64,000 nucleotides of DNA from JADJPO01 sp046330955 (GTDB taxonomy: Bacteria > Actinomycetota > Actinomycetes > Actinomycetales > Kineosporiaceae), in NCBI GenBank assembly GCA_046330955.1, contig JAXLRT010000002.1, forward strand, positions 248,001-312,000, given 5' to 3'. The notes under the pieces were generated by a model that was not told the origin of the DNA, made no database searches, and saw only the letters and a list, made by a program, of their open reading frames with translations. Positions 33,393-42,677 of the stretch are shown one piece after another. The first letter of the stretch is position 1. Every line of letters starts with the position of its first letter. Made by a program: the position numbers and the translations under genes.

Positions 33393-34779
33393 AGCAGCCG
33401 CAGCGGGCCAGCGTCGCCGCCACCTGGTCCAGGGCGGCCCGCGCCGGATCGGTGGCGGTCACCGTGTCGGCCAGGACGGCGAAGGCCAGCTGCCGGCCGT
33501 CGGCGTCCACCACGATGCCGGCCAGCGAGCTGACCCCGGTCAGGGTGCCGGTCTTGGCCCGAACCAGCCCGACGGCCGGGCGGCCGGCCGCCGTGTCGAA
33601 CCGGTCCGCCAGGGTGCCGGTGACCCCGGCCAGCGGCAGCCCGCTCAGTACCGGGCGCAGCTCCGGGTGATCCGGTGAGGCGGCGAGGGCGAGCACCGAG
33701 ACCAGCGTGTGCGGGCTGACGGCGTAGCCCCGGCCCATGCCGCTGCCGCCGGCCACGGCGTGCCCGCTGACGTCGATGCCGAGCAGGGCCAGCCGGTCGA
33801 GCACCGCCTGGCCGGCGCCGGCGAAGGTCGGCTCGCGGTTGCCGCTGATCGCCACCAACCGGGCCAACGCCTCGGCGACGGTGTTGTCGCTGTCCTCCAG
33901 CGCCTGCTCGACCAGGCGCGCCAGCGGAGCCGACTCCACCTGGGCCAGCACCGCGCCGTCCTTGGGGGCGTCGGTGCGGCGGGGCGCGGCCGCGACCGTG
34001 ATGCCGTGGGCGCGCAGCCGGACGGCGAACGCCTGGGCGGCCACCAGCCCCGGATCGCTCACCCGGGGGAACGGGTGCCCGGCCTGGGCGCGGCGGCCCG
34101 GTGCGGCGTTGCCGGAGTCGAGTTCCAGCGCGGCCACCGGTGCCACGAAACCGCCCGTGGTGTCACCGGGCTGCCACAGCGGGCTCACCGTCGGGCCGCT
34201 GAACAGGGTGTCGTCCAGGCCCAGGGCGACCGAGGTGAGGCGCTGGGCTCGCAGCGCGGTGGCGGTGGCCGCCGCCAGGTCGTCCAGGCCGGCCCGGCCG
34301 ATGACGGCCGAGGGGTTGCCGCGCCCGGGCATCACCAGCACGTCCCCGCCGCCGACCAGCACGATCTCGCCCGCGGCGCCCTGCACCACCCGGGTGACCA
34401 GCCGCTCGTCGCCGCTGCGCACCGACAGCAGGGCCGCGGCGGTGAGGATCTTGACGGTGGACGCCGGCACCGCCGTGGCCGTCGGGGCGCGCCCGAACAG
34501 GCTGGTGCCGGAGGCCACGTCGATCACCTCGGCGGCCACCGAGGGGCCGAGCGCGGTGGCCGCCAGCACGCCGTCCAGCCGGCCGCCGAGCCCGGTCGCC
34601 GGGGTGGGCGCGGCGTCGTCCAGGGCAGGGAGCACCGCCGCGGGACGCACCGGGATCACCGCGCCCGGCACCGACACCGCCGGCCCCGGCGTCGAGGTCC
34701 CCGCCCCGGAGGCCGTGACGGGTCCGAGCAGTGCGAACAGCGTGATCCCCGCCACGGCGATGACCGCTCGTCGCACCAT
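33388..34779 (-). CDS. dacB: D-alanyl-D-alanine carboxypeptidase/endopeptidase (PBP4, S13 family)
   Basis: A 463-residue exported penicillin-binding protein trimming peptidoglycan stem peptides. A signal peptide spans about residues 1-25 (AVIAVAGITLFALLGPVTASG). Catalytic motifs are SxxK in PASTVKILTAAALL, SDN in EDSDNTVAEALAR and KTG in VRAKTGTLTGVSSLAG; an inserted domain lies between SxxK and SDN as in PBP4. ATG 34779 is followed directly by GTG 34776, which has better spacing from the GAGGGGAG site. It is divergent from ppa. Two AGAGCGCTC direct repeats (34841, 34853) lie in the shared promoter region. Confidence 0.95.
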   Translation of the reverse strand: MVRRAVIAVAGITLFALLGPVTASGAGTSTPGPAVSVPGAVIPVRPAAVLPALDDAAPTPATGLGGRLDGVLAATALGPSVAAEVIDVASGTSLFGRAPTATAVPASTVKILTAAALLSVRSGDERLVTRVVQGAAGEIVLVGGGDVLVMPGRGNPSAVIGRAGLDDLAAATATALRAQRLTSVALGLDDTLFSGPTVSPLWQPGDTTGGFVAPVAALELDSGNAAPGRRAQAGHPFPRVSDPGLVAAQAFAVRLRAHGITVAAAPRRTDAPKDGAVLAQVESAPLARLVEQALEDSDNTVAEALARLVAISGNREPTFAGAGQAVLDRLALLGIDVSGHAVAGGSGMGRGYAVSPHTLVSVLALAASPDHPELRPVLSGLPLAGVTGTLADRFDTAAGRPAVGLVRAKTGTLTGVSSLAGIVVDADGRQLAFAVLADTVTATDPARAALDQVAATLARCGCS

Positions 34780-34910
34780 CTCTCCCCTCGTCGACCGCTC
34801 GACCGTGCCCCATGCGTTCGGTCTGGGACAGTAGTACGTGAGAGCGCTCGGCAGAGCGCTCCGACGGCGCCCGGGCCACGGGCGGCATCGCGAAGGATGA
34901 AGGGGTTCAC

Positions 34911-35465
34911 GTGGAGTTCGACGTCACGATCGAGATTCCGGCCGGGCAGCGCAACAAGTACGAGGTCGATCACGAGACCGGACGGATCCGCCTCGACCGG
35001 ATGCTGTTCACCTCCACTCGGTACCCCCACGACTACGGCTTCATCGAGGGCACCCTCGGCGAGGACGGCGACCCGCTGGACGCGCTGGTGCTGCTCGACG
35101 AGCCCACCTTCCCCGGGTGCCTGATCCGGTGCCGCGCGGTCGGCATGTTCCACATGCGCGACGAGGCCGGCGGCGACGACAAGGTGCTGTGCATCCCCTC
35201 GGGCGACCCGCGGGGCTCCCACATCAAGGACCTCGACGACATCTCCGACTTCGACCGGCTCGAGATCCAGCACTTCTTCGAGACCTACAAGGACCTCGAG
35301 CCCGGCAAGAGCGTCGAAGGTGCCCACTGGGCCGGTCGGGCCGATGCCGAGGCCGAGGTCGAGCGGTCCATCGCCCGGCTGGCTGCCAACGGTGGCCACC
35401 TCGGCGCGCACGAGGCCGCCCCCGCCAGCGCCGCCAACCCCCGGCGCACCCGCGGCGTGTTCTGA
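34911..35465 (+). CDS. ppa: Inorganic pyrophosphatase (family I)
   Basis: A 184-residue soluble Mg-dependent enzyme hydrolysing PPi. The signature DGDPLDALVL is present, with NKYEVDHETGRIRLDR, YPHDYGFIEGTLGEDG, DDKVLCIPSGDPR, FFETYKDLEPGK and KSVEGAHWAGRADAE. The C-terminus is extended by about 20 residues rich in Ala/Pro/Arg. GTG 34911 has GAAGGATGAAGGGG upstream. It is single-gene and divergent from dacB. Confidence 0.97.
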   Translation: MEFDVTIEIPAGQRNKYEVDHETGRIRLDRMLFTSTRYPHDYGFIEGTLGEDGDPLDALVLLDEPTFPGCLIRCRAVGMFHMRDEAGGDDKVLCIPSGDPRGSHIKDLDDISDFDRLEIQHFFETYKDLEPGKSVEGAHWAGRADAEAEVERSIARLAANGGHLGAHEAAPASAANPRRTRGVF

Positions 35466-35530
35466 GCCGAATCCGATCGGGTCGCCCCGCGCCCTCGCCT
35501 CGGCGGCCGCTCGCTGGGAGCCTTGTCGGT

Positions 35531-36259
35531 ATGACGCTCCCCATCGGGGGATCCCAGGACCCCGCCGCCTCGCAGGGGCTCAGTTATGCCGGGGTGTTCG
35601 TCAACGGCGACCGGCGCCTGGTGCTGGATCAGTTGGCCCAGCGGCGCTTCAGCGGCTGGCTCGGGCCGCAGGAGGGCGACTGGGTGCTGGCCGTGGCCGA
35701 GCAGGCGACCGGGGCGGTCGCCGGGGGCGGGACGGCGCTGACCACCCTGGCCCGCGAGCTCGCCCACGCCCTGGGGGCCGTCGTCATCGTGGCCCGGGTG
35801 GATCGCGACCGGGCGCTGCACCTGGACGGCTGGGACGGCACCGACGACGACGGTCACGACGATCCCGAGCCGCTGGGCAGCTACGTCAGCGACCCCAGCG
35901 TGGACGCCGCCCACGATGCCGACGACGAGGAGCTCTACCCCGAACCGGTCGGGGTGGAGTTCGCGCCGGTCTATGCCCGGGCGTGCGGCGTCCCCGAGGT
36001 TGCCGACGAGCTGACCGAGGTGCTCGAAGAGGAGCTCGACCCGCAGAGCGTGTTCGAGTCCGAACGCCTCGACTCGGTGCTGCGCTTGCTCGAGCTGCCC
36101 CGCTGGCTGATCTCGGCCGGCTCACTGCCCGGCGACGTCCCGGCCGGTCCGCGGCGGGACGAGCTGGTGCGCCTGGGTGCCGGGCGTGAGGGCCTGCCCG
36201 GGCTCGTGGTCGGAGCCGTCACCGGTGTGCTGCGCCGCCGGCGACGACGCCTGATCTGA
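35531..36259 (+). CDS. Hypothetical acidic protein
   Basis: A 242-residue protein without a recognised family. The N-terminal half reads as an alpha/beta domain (VLDQLAQRRFSGWLGPQEGDWVLAVAE). A very acidic middle (DGTDDDGHDDPEPLGSYVSD) and a C-terminal helical region ending in an Arg cluster (LRRRRRRLI) follow. There is no signal peptide or membrane segment. ATG 35531 starts 66 bases after ppa on the same strand, so it may be cotranscribed. Codon use is typical, which supports a real gene. Confidence 0.6.
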   Translation: MTLPIGGSQDPAASQGLSYAGVFVNGDRRLVLDQLAQRRFSGWLGPQEGDWVLAVAEQATGAVAGGGTALTTLARELAHALGAVVIVARVDRDRALHLDGWDGTDDDGHDDPEPLGSYVSDPSVDAAHDADDEELYPEPVGVEFAPVYARACGVPEVADELTEVLEEELDPQSVFESERLDSVLRLLELPRWLISAGSLPGDVPAGPRRDELVRLGAGREGLPGLVVGAVTGVLRRRRRRLI

Positions 36260-36261
36260 CG

Positions 36262-36310
36262 GGCCGGTCGAGCCGGTCCGTCGAGCCGGTCCGTCGAGCT
36301 GGTCCGTCCG
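36262..36310. repeat. 13-bp tandem repeat (about 3.5 units)
   Basis: The GGTCGAGCCGGTC/CGTCGAGCCGGTC unit repeats three times with one substitution (GAGCTGGTC) directly after the stop of the acidic protein. The rest of the gap to 36417 shows no gene. Confidence 0.6.
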
Positions 36311-36417
36311 GGTCCCCCGCCGGTCCGCGCCTCATCTGATCGCCCGCCCGGCCGACCGGTCCTGGTGAACACCCCCACCGGGGTGGCTCGCCATGGACGG
36401 ACGAGGGGCGTGAGGTC

Positions 36418-37656
36418 ATGACGACCTGGGGGAACGAGCAGGCCCGGCGGACGAGCGCTCGGCCCGGTGCCTGGTCCGGCTCCCGGTCGGGGGCATCCGC
36501 CACCGCGGCGCTCGTCGTCCTGACCTCGGCCGCACTCGCGGCGGTCGGCCCCTCGGCGTCGGCGGCCGTCACCGGCACCGGCTCACCTGCGGCCCCGTCC
36601 CTGCGGCGGATCGCCGCCACCCCACTGACCCCGCGCGGGCACGAGGTACCGGCCAGGGTGGTGCGAGGCAGGCTGCCCGCGACGCCCGGCACGGGCTACT
36701 CCACCCTGGGTGCCGGGCCGGTGGGCTCGGCCGGGCCGGTCGCCCTGCCCACCTTCTCCGACACGTTCACCTGGAACGGCGACCTCTACCCCTACCGGAT
36801 GGTCGGCCGGGCACCGACCGGCTCGGCCCACACCACTGCGGTGGCCAACACGATCGTGCCGATCTCGGTCAAGGTGAACGGGATCACGATCCCCACCACG
36901 GCCACGACCGTCAAGGCGGTCACCACCTCGGGTCTGTTCACCGCGAAGACCTTCCCCGGCGGCACCGGCCAGTACGGGGACGTCTTCATGCGCACCCAGT
37001 TCTGGAGCGAGCTGAACGGCGGCACCAAGAACTGGCACGTGGTCATGGCGGCGCCCACGGTCAGGCCGACGGTCACCCTGACGGTGCCCGTCGGCAAGGG
37101 CGAGATCGGCACCATCAGCGGGGTTCCGGTGGCCATGGTGGACGCCGACTGGCTGGACACCACGCTGCTGCCCCAGTCCCGGGCGGCCAAGGCGAACGTG
37201 CTCACCCAGTTGCTGACCACCAACGTCGTGGCCTGCGCGCCGTACACCGCCGACCTGGCGAACTGTGGCATCGGAGGCTTCCACAGCGCGGTCACCGACG
37301 CCAACGGCACCCACACCTACACGTACCAGTCGTTCCTCAACCCGGCCCTGTTCGGCAGCGCGAGCGGGTTCACCGACATCGGGCCGATGAGCCACGAACT
37401 GGCCGAGTGGCTGACCGATCCCTACGTGGACAACCGGGTACCGGACTGGACCTCGCCGCTGGCGCCGCAGTACGGCTGCGTGGCGGACCTCGAATCGGGT
37501 GACCCGGTGGTCGGCAAGTTCATCCGGATCGCCACCCTGGCCTATCAGGACGAGGCCTACCTCGCCTGGTTCGCCCGCACGGCGTCCACATCGTGGCTGA
37601 ACCGCTACACCTGGTTCGACACCTTCGCCTCGGTCAGTCCGAGCTGCACCCCCTGA
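36418..37656 (+). CDS. Secreted protein with HExxE motif (putative metallopeptidase-like)
   Basis: A 412-residue exported protein. A long positively charged N-terminus precedes a hydrophobic signal (ATAALVVLTSAALAAVGPSASA, cleavage after about residue 49). The mature part is Thr/Gly-rich. MSHELAEWLTDPYVDN near residue 325 is a HExxE-type motif, and GCVADLESGDPVVG follows. The pattern resembles the HELAE segment of EXORDIUM/phosphate-induced-like proteins and related bacterial secreted proteins. Zinc binding and proteolysis are unproven. ATG 36418 has GAGGGGCGTGAGG upstream. Confidence 0.6.
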   Translation: MTTWGNEQARRTSARPGAWSGSRSGASATAALVVLTSAALAAVGPSASAAVTGTGSPAAPSLRRIAATPLTPRGHEVPARVVRGRLPATPGTGYSTLGAGPVGSAGPVALPTFSDTFTWNGDLYPYRMVGRAPTGSAHTTAVANTIVPISVKVNGITIPTTATTVKAVTTSGLFTAKTFPGGTGQYGDVFMRTQFWSELNGGTKNWHVVMAAPTVRPTVTLTVPVGKGEIGTISGVPVAMVDADWLDTTLLPQSRAAKANVLTQLLTTNVVACAPYTADLANCGIGGFHSAVTDANGTHTYTYQSFLNPALFGSASGFTDIGPMSHELAEWLTDPYVDNRVPDWTSPLAPQYGCVADLESGDPVVGKFIRIATLAYQDEAYLAWFARTASTSWLNRYTWFDTFASVSPSCTP

Positions 37657-37686
37657 CCCGGGCTCGGTGGGGCCAGGTGATCGGGG

Positions 37687-38904
37687 TCAGGAGAGCACGC
37701 GCAGCCGGATGGTCTCGGGCAGCTTCTCGAGCACGTCACAGGTGGTCTGTTCCAGGTGGGCGCCGACGTCGGTGATCACGTACCCGATCTCGCCTCGGGT
37801 GCTCAGGAACTGCGCGTCGATGTTCACCCCGTCCCCGGCGAGCACGCTGTTGATCTGGGCCAGCACCCCGGGGGTGTTGCGGTGCACGTGCACGATGCGG
37901 TGCTCCCCAGCAGCCTCCGGCAGGGTCAGCATCGGCAGGTTCACCGACAACGCGGTCGAGCCCGAGCGCACGTAGTCGGCGAGCTTGCCGCCGACGAAGG
38001 CGCCGATGTCGCGTTGGGCCTCCTCGGTGGAGCCCCCGATGTGCGGGGTGAGGATCACGTTCGGCAGGCCGCGCAGCGGCGAGACGAACTCCTCACCGAC
38101 CGATTTCGGCTCGGTCGGGAACACGTCGACCGCGGCGCCGGCCAGGTGGCCGGACTCGAGGTGGGCGCGCAACGCGTCGTAGTCGACCACGAACCCGCGC
38201 GAGAGGTTGAGGAAGATCGACCGCCGGCGCATCCGGGCGAACTCGCGCTCGCCGAACAGGCCGCTGTTGCCGCGGCGTCCGTCGACGTGCAGCGTCACGA
38301 TGTCGGCCTCGGCGAGCAGTTCCTCGAGGCTCTCGCAGCGCCGCGCGTTGCCCAGGGCCAGCTTGTCGGCGGTGTCGTAGAACATCACCTGCATGCCGAG
38401 GTTCTCGGCCAGCACCGACAGCTGGGTGCCGATGTTGCCGTAGCCGACGATGCCCAGCCGCCGGCTGCGCACCTCGTGGGCCCCCGAGGCCGACTTGCGC
38501 CACACCCCGGCGTGCATGTCGCGGTCCTTCTCGGTCAACCGGCGGGTCAGCGCGATGATCTCGGCCAGCGCCAGCTCCACCACGCTGCGGGTGTTCGAGA
38601 ACGGCGCGTTGAACACGGCGATGCCGCGCCGTGCGGCCGCGGTGACGTCGATCTGGTTGGTGCCGATGCAGTAGGCGCCGATCGCGAGCAGGTCGGGCGC
38701 GGCGTCCAGCACGGCGGCGGTGACCGTGGTGTTCGAGCGCAACCCCAGGACGTGCACCCCCTGCAGCGCCTCGATCAGCTCGCCCTCACCCAGGGCGTCG
38801 GGCCGGCTGGTGACCGCGATGTCGGCCGCCCGCAGCGCGGCGTCCCCCTCGGCGTGGATGTTCTCCAGGTTGAGCGCCCGCAGCGACGCGGGGCGGGTGG
38901 ACAT
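37687..38904 (-). CDS. serA: D-3-phosphoglycerate dehydrogenase with ACT domain
   Basis: SerA oxidises 3-phosphoglycerate in the first step of serine synthesis. The 405-residue protein is the short E. coli-like type: IGAYCIGTNQIDVTAAARRGI, Rossmann motif LGIVGYGNIGTQLSVLAENLG, LHVDGRRGNSGLFGEREFARM, FLNLSRGFVVDYDAL, AAVDVFPTEPKS, TPHIGGSTEEAQRDIG (catalytic His with paired acid). A C-terminal ACT domain (about residues 330-405, HRIVHVHRNTPGVLAQINSVL) gives serine feedback. ATG 38904 has GGGGGAA upstream. It is distinct from the longer actinobacterial SerA with an ASB domain. Confidence 0.92.
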   Translation of the reverse strand: MSTRPASLRALNLENIHAEGDAALRAADIAVTSRPDALGEGELIEALQGVHVLGLRSNTTVTAAVLDAAPDLLAIGAYCIGTNQIDVTAAARRGIAVFNAPFSNTRSVVELALAEIIALTRRLTEKDRDMHAGVWRKSASGAHEVRSRRLGIVGYGNIGTQLSVLAENLGMQVMFYDTADKLALGNARRCESLEELLAEADIVTLHVDGRRGNSGLFGEREFARMRRRSIFLNLSRGFVVDYDALRAHLESGHLAGAAVDVFPTEPKSVGEEFVSPLRGLPNVILTPHIGGSTEEAQRDIGAFVGGKLADYVRSGSTALSVNLPMLTLPEAAGEHRIVHVHRNTPGVLAQINSVLAGDGVNIDAQFLSTRGEIGYVITDVGAHLEQTTCDVLEKLPETIRLRVLS

Positions 38905-38959
38905 CACGTGGCGTTCCCCCTCGGGATCGGCGCACGGCGGTCGTGCGCCACAGGCCTGG

Positions 38960-39883
38960 TCAGGCTCCGGACTTCAGCGGGACGACGTCGACGGCGACCG
39001 CGAGCGTGCTCACACTGCCCTCGGAGAAGATGACCCCCTTGAGCGGCGGCACATCAGCGTAGTCCCGTCCCCACGCCGTGAGCACATACGACTCGTCGAC
39101 GACGGCATCGTTGGTGGGGTCCAGATCGATCCAGCCGAGGTCGGGCAGCAGCACCGAGACCCAGGCGTGCGAGGCATCCGCACCCAGCAGTTTCGGCTGC
39201 CCGGGTGGGGGTTGGGTCTCGAGGTAGCCGCTGACATAGCGGGCCGGCAGGCCACAACGGCGCAGCACGGCGACCGCCAGGTGGGCGAAGTCCTGGCAGA
39301 CGCCCTCACGACGCTCCAGCACCTCGGCCAGGGTCGTACTCACCGAGGTCACGCCGGACCGGTAGGAGAAGTCGCGGTAGATCCGTCTCACGAGGTCGCG
39401 CACCGCCTCGCCCACCGGACGACCCGGGGTGAACACGGACGCCGCGAACTCGGCCACCGCGGCGTCCGGGGCGTCGGGGCCGGGGATGGCGAACGGCACG
39501 TGGGTCGAGGGCAGCAGGAAGTCGCGCGCCCACAACCCCTCTCGGGGCTCGTCGAATCGGGGGCGGGCCTGCTCCCAGGGGGTGGTGCACGCCGCCAGCG
39601 CCTGGCTCAGCGCGACGGCGTCCCGCTCGACCTCGACCCGGCTGGTCGCGGTGACCACGAGCTCGGTGTGGGGCGTGAGCACCTCGAGGTAGACGCTGCG
39701 GTTGCCGTAGAAGTCACTGTGCTCGTGGACCAACTCGGGCCGGGGCGTGACCACGAGCTCGTGCTGCAGACACCGTTGACCGTGACCGTCGCGCGGCGCC
39801 AGGTGCGCTCGGCCATAGGACTCGGTCACCTGCTGCTCGTAGGAGTACCGGGTGGTGTGCTGCACCTGGTACCGCCGGCTCAT
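38960..39883 (-). CDS. Transglutaminase-like cysteine protease-fold protein
   Basis: A 307-residue protein with an N-terminal beta domain (Bact_transglu_N: QVQHTTRYSYEQQVTESYGRAHLAPRD) and a transglutaminase core. The triad is Cys in REGVCQDFAHLA, His in ASHAWVSVLLP and Asp in DLDPTND. ATG 39883 overlaps the stop of the upstream ATP-grasp/alpha-E gene (ATGA). The TGase, ATP-grasp and alpha-E trio is a recognised conserved cluster predicted to make or trim a peptide or modify proteins by amide chemistry; its product is not known. Confidence 0.9.
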   Translation of the reverse strand: MSRRYQVQHTTRYSYEQQVTESYGRAHLAPRDGHGQRCLQHELVVTPRPELVHEHSDFYGNRSVYLEVLTPHTELVVTATSRVEVERDAVALSQALAACTTPWEQARPRFDEPREGLWARDFLLPSTHVPFAIPGPDAPDAAVAEFAASVFTPGRPVGEAVRDLVRRIYRDFSYRSGVTSVSTTLAEVLERREGVCQDFAHLAVAVLRRCGLPARYVSGYLETQPPPGQPKLLGADASHAWVSVLLPDLGWIDLDPTNDAVVDESYVLTAWGRDYADVPPLKGVIFSEGSVSTLAVAVDVVPLKSGA

Positions 39884-42420
39884 GCGTCCCACCCCCGGAT
39901 CGCCGCCGTGGTGTGATGCGGTGCCACGTGGCCGAAATGGGTGTCGGCCAGGTCGAGGGCGAGGGCGTCGAGTTCGGTGAGCGCGGCGTCCAGGACGGCA
40001 CTCAGCGCGTCGCGCCGGCCGCCGGTTGCCCGCGCCGCGGCCCGGGCGTCGAGTTCACGCAGCCTGGCCTGGACGGCGCGTGCCCGGGCCTGCAGGGCCG
40101 TGGCATCCGGCAGCCTGGCGAGGTCGTCCAGCAGCCGGTCGAGTTGCAGCGCAACGGATCTCGGGTTGCCGCGATCGAGCAACAACAGGTCGAGGACGGC
40201 GGCGATCTGCGCCTGGCCCGAGCGACCGGGTTCGCGGCGGCGGTAGGTGATGATGCTCTCGCCGGCCACCAGCACCGACTCGACGACCAGGGTCTGGACG
40301 ACGGGCGGGTGCTCGACGTCCAGGGTGCGGCGCAGCAGCGCGATCAGTTGGCGGGCGCGCTCGATGCGGCGGCCGGCGTCCATGAAGGCCCAGCCGAGGT
40401 CGCGCACCATGCTCTCGGCCGCCAGCCCGGCCAGGGCCAGCAGCCCCTCCAGCACCCGGGCGAGGACGGGCTGCAGCGGCGCCTCGCTCTCGGGGGACGC
40501 CGCGGCCTCGGCCAGCACCCGCTCCAGGCTGCCCAACACGATCCAGGTGTCGAGCGAGAGCTGCTCCCGCAGGGCCTGGGCCGCGGCCACGGTGGCCCGG
40601 ATGGCGGCGGCCACGCTGCCCGGAAGGTCGGCGTCCCCGACCAGGGCGCGCAGGCTCGGGGTCGATCGCGGCGCGGAATCCGTTGCGCCGTCGTCGATCA
40701 GGGCTCGGCGCATCACGTCCAGGGCGGCGGCGCCCGGGGTACCGGGACGGGCGGTCCAGTCCTCGGTGAGGTCGTCGACGACCCGCAGCAGGCGCACGGC
40801 ATCCTCGGCGCGCTCGGCGAACCGGCCCAGCCGGAACAGGTTCTCGGCTACCCGGGGTGGCAGCACCTCGGACGCCGGCGCGGGGATGGCCACGGTGCCA
40901 GGCCAGGCCAGGTCGGCCGAGGCGGGCGCGGCGGGCTCGGTGGTGGCCAGCACCCAGACGTCCTTGGCGGGCGCCTGATCGCTGTTGCCGGCGGCATGGT
41001 TGCCGACCTCGGGTGCGATCCGCCCCAGACCGCCGGTGAGCAGCCGGTACCCGCCGCCGTGACCGACCGCGAAGGTGCGCAACGTGAAGCGCCGCGGGGC
41101 CAGCCCGGTGGCGGTGACGATGGGAGTGGTGGTCAGCGGCAACGGCTCCTGCGCGCACCAGGCGTGAGGCCTGGCCTCGATGCGCCGGCGCAGCTCGTCC
41201 CGGCCCGCCCGCGACAGGGCGGAGCCCACGATCGCCATCGGCGCACCCGGCGATCGGACGACGGGCAGCAGCACCAGGTCGTCGAGCCGCTCCAGCACCC
41301 ACCGGCGGCTCGCATCGTCCCCGCACCACCGGGTGGGCACCGAAGCGAGCAGCGGCTCCTCGTCCAGCAGCGCCCGGGTCGCGGCGTCCAGATACGGGGC
41401 CAGTGCGGGCGACTCGAGCACCGAGGCACCGATCGGGTTGACCACCGAGACGGTGCCGCGGCGGACGGCCTCGAGCAGGCCGGGCACGCCCAGGTCGGAG
41501 TCGGCCCGCAGCTCGAGCGGGTCGGCATCGAGGTCACCCAGGCGGCGCAGCACGACGTCCACCGGCTCGAGGCGGCCCAGCGAGCGCAGGTAGACCCGGC
41601 CACCGCGCACCGTCAGATCCTCGGCGGTGACCAGGGGGTAGCCGAGCAGGGTCGCCAGGAAGGCGTGGTCGAACGGCGTCTGCTCGCTCGGCCCCGGGAT
41701 CAGGATCACCACCCGGGGTGCCTCGGCGGTTCGCGGCGCCACGTCGCGCAGGGCCAGCCGCAGGGTGTCGAAGAAGCTGCGCAGGCGGTGCAACCGGGTG
41801 TCGCGGTACAGGCCCGGCAACACCCGCCCGACGATGCGCCGGGCCTGAATGGCATACCCGGCACCGGACGGTGCGGCCGTACGGTCACTGATGACACACC
41901 AGCGGCCGTCACCGGCACGAGCCAGGTCGGTGGCGGTGAGCACCAGCTGATGAGCGCCCGGCACCGAGGTCCCATCGGCGGCGCGGACGAACCCCGGATG
42001 GGCCAGGATCACCTCGGGTGGGACCACCTTGTGACGCAACAGGTTTCGCGGTCCGTAGAGGTCGGCCATCATCAGGTCGAGCAGCCGGGCGCGCTGCATC
42101 AGGCCGGCCTCGAGGTGCGACCACGACGCCTGGTCGAGGATCACCGGCAACGGATCGAGCCGCCAGCGGCGTTGGCTACGCGAGGAACCGTAGGTGACGC
42201 CCTCGTCCTCGACCAGGTGGGCGATCTCGGCGCGGCGGGTCAGCAAACCGGGCAGGCCCAGGTGCTCGATGGTGGCGGCGAGCTCGGTGGCGTGATCGTG
42301 TGGCGTGGCGTCGGGGGTGAGCAGCTCGTCCAACGCCGTGCCGGTCAGGCGGGTGGCGTACGAGGTGGTGATCGGGGCGTCCGCTGCCGCGTGACCGGCG
42401 GGGATTGCGGACGCGTTCAT
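39880..42420 (-). CDS. Circularly permuted ATP-grasp / alpha-E fusion protein
   Basis: An 846-residue fusion of two proteins usually encoded separately. Residues about 60-490 are the DUF404/407 circularly permuted ATP-grasp amidoligase (VEDEGVTYG, RRWRLDPLPVILDQASWSHLEAGLMQRARLLDLMMADLYGPR, VILIPGPSEQTPFDHAFLATLLGYPLVTAEDL, DVVLRRLGDLDADPLELRADSDLGVPGLLEAVRRGTVSVVNPIGASVLES). Residues about 540-840 are the helical alpha-E (DUF403) domain (VAENLFRLGRFAERAEDAVRLL, GWAFMDAGRRIERARQLI, DRGNPRSVALQLDRLLDDLARLP). ATG 42420 lies 7 bases after TACACT, a leaderless-promoter pattern. It is coupled to the transglutaminase gene. Confidence 0.9.
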   Translation of the reverse strand: MNASAIPAGHAAADAPITTSYATRLTGTALDELLTPDATPHDHATELAATIEHLGLPGLLTRRAEIAHLVEDEGVTYGSSRSQRRWRLDPLPVILDQASWSHLEAGLMQRARLLDLMMADLYGPRNLLRHKVVPPEVILAHPGFVRAADGTSVPGAHQLVLTATDLARAGDGRWCVISDRTAAPSGAGYAIQARRIVGRVLPGLYRDTRLHRLRSFFDTLRLALRDVAPRTAEAPRVVILIPGPSEQTPFDHAFLATLLGYPLVTAEDLTVRGGRVYLRSLGRLEPVDVVLRRLGDLDADPLELRADSDLGVPGLLEAVRRGTVSVVNPIGASVLESPALAPYLDAATRALLDEEPLLASVPTRWCGDDASRRWVLERLDDLVLLPVVRSPGAPMAIVGSALSRAGRDELRRRIEARPHAWCAQEPLPLTTTPIVTATGLAPRRFTLRTFAVGHGGGYRLLTGGLGRIAPEVGNHAAGNSDQAPAKDVWVLATTEPAAPASADLAWPGTVAIPAPASEVLPPRVAENLFRLGRFAERAEDAVRLLRVVDDLTEDWTARPGTPGAAALDVMRRALIDDGATDSAPRSTPSLRALVGDADLPGSVAAAIRATVAAAQALREQLSLDTWIVLGSLERVLAEAAASPESEAPLQPVLARVLEGLLALAGLAAESMVRDLGWAFMDAGRRIERARQLIALLRRTLDVEHPPVVQTLVVESVLVAGESIITYRRREPGRSGQAQIAAVLDLLLLDRGNPRSVALQLDRLLDDLARLPDATALQARARAVQARLRELDARAAARATGGRRDALSAVLDAALTELDALALDLADTHFGHVAPHHTTAAIRGWDA

Positions 42421-42472
42421 CGGTTGGAGTGTATTCGTGGGGGTGGCGCGCTTGGCGATCTCTCGTGGTCGG

Positions 42473-42577
42473 GTGGGGGCAGCTGGGGTTGGTGCGCGCG
42501 GCGATCCATCCGCGCTCGCAGGCTCGCGCTCCCGCCAGACCCAGCCAGCCGCGCGCAACAACCCCGCCTGCCCCCAC
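42473..42577. repeat. Hairpin repeat element, left copy (inverted relative to 45042-45140)
   Basis: Arms 42473-42502 and 42548-42577 are complementary over 27 of 30 positions. The 66 bases at 42492-42557 are identical in reverse complement to 45059-45124 on the other side of the DUF222-HNH gene. The element lies between the divergent ATP-grasp and HNH starts. The remaining gap (42421-42690) holds the promoters of both genes. Confidence 0.9.
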
Positions 42578-42661
42578 CCTTGCGAGCGCCACCGCCACCC
42601 ACCTGGGTAGGCGTTAAAACCGTTCTGGGGCAAGGGAAGCTGTCGGCTACATCGCTCGCAT

Positions 42662-42677
42662 TCGAACGTTTGTTCTA
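42662..42677 (+). promoter_or_regulatory. LexA/SOS-box-like operator
   Basis: TCGAAC-GTTT-GTTCTA matches the actinobacterial LexA box TCGAAC-N4-GTTCGA in 11 of 12 defined positions. It lies directly against a -10-like TAGAAT (42679-42684), which is 6 bases before the ATG of the DUF222-HNH gene. This is the place where a repressor would block a leaderless promoter. Some 13E12-type genes of M. tuberculosis are LexA-controlled. Confidence 0.65.
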
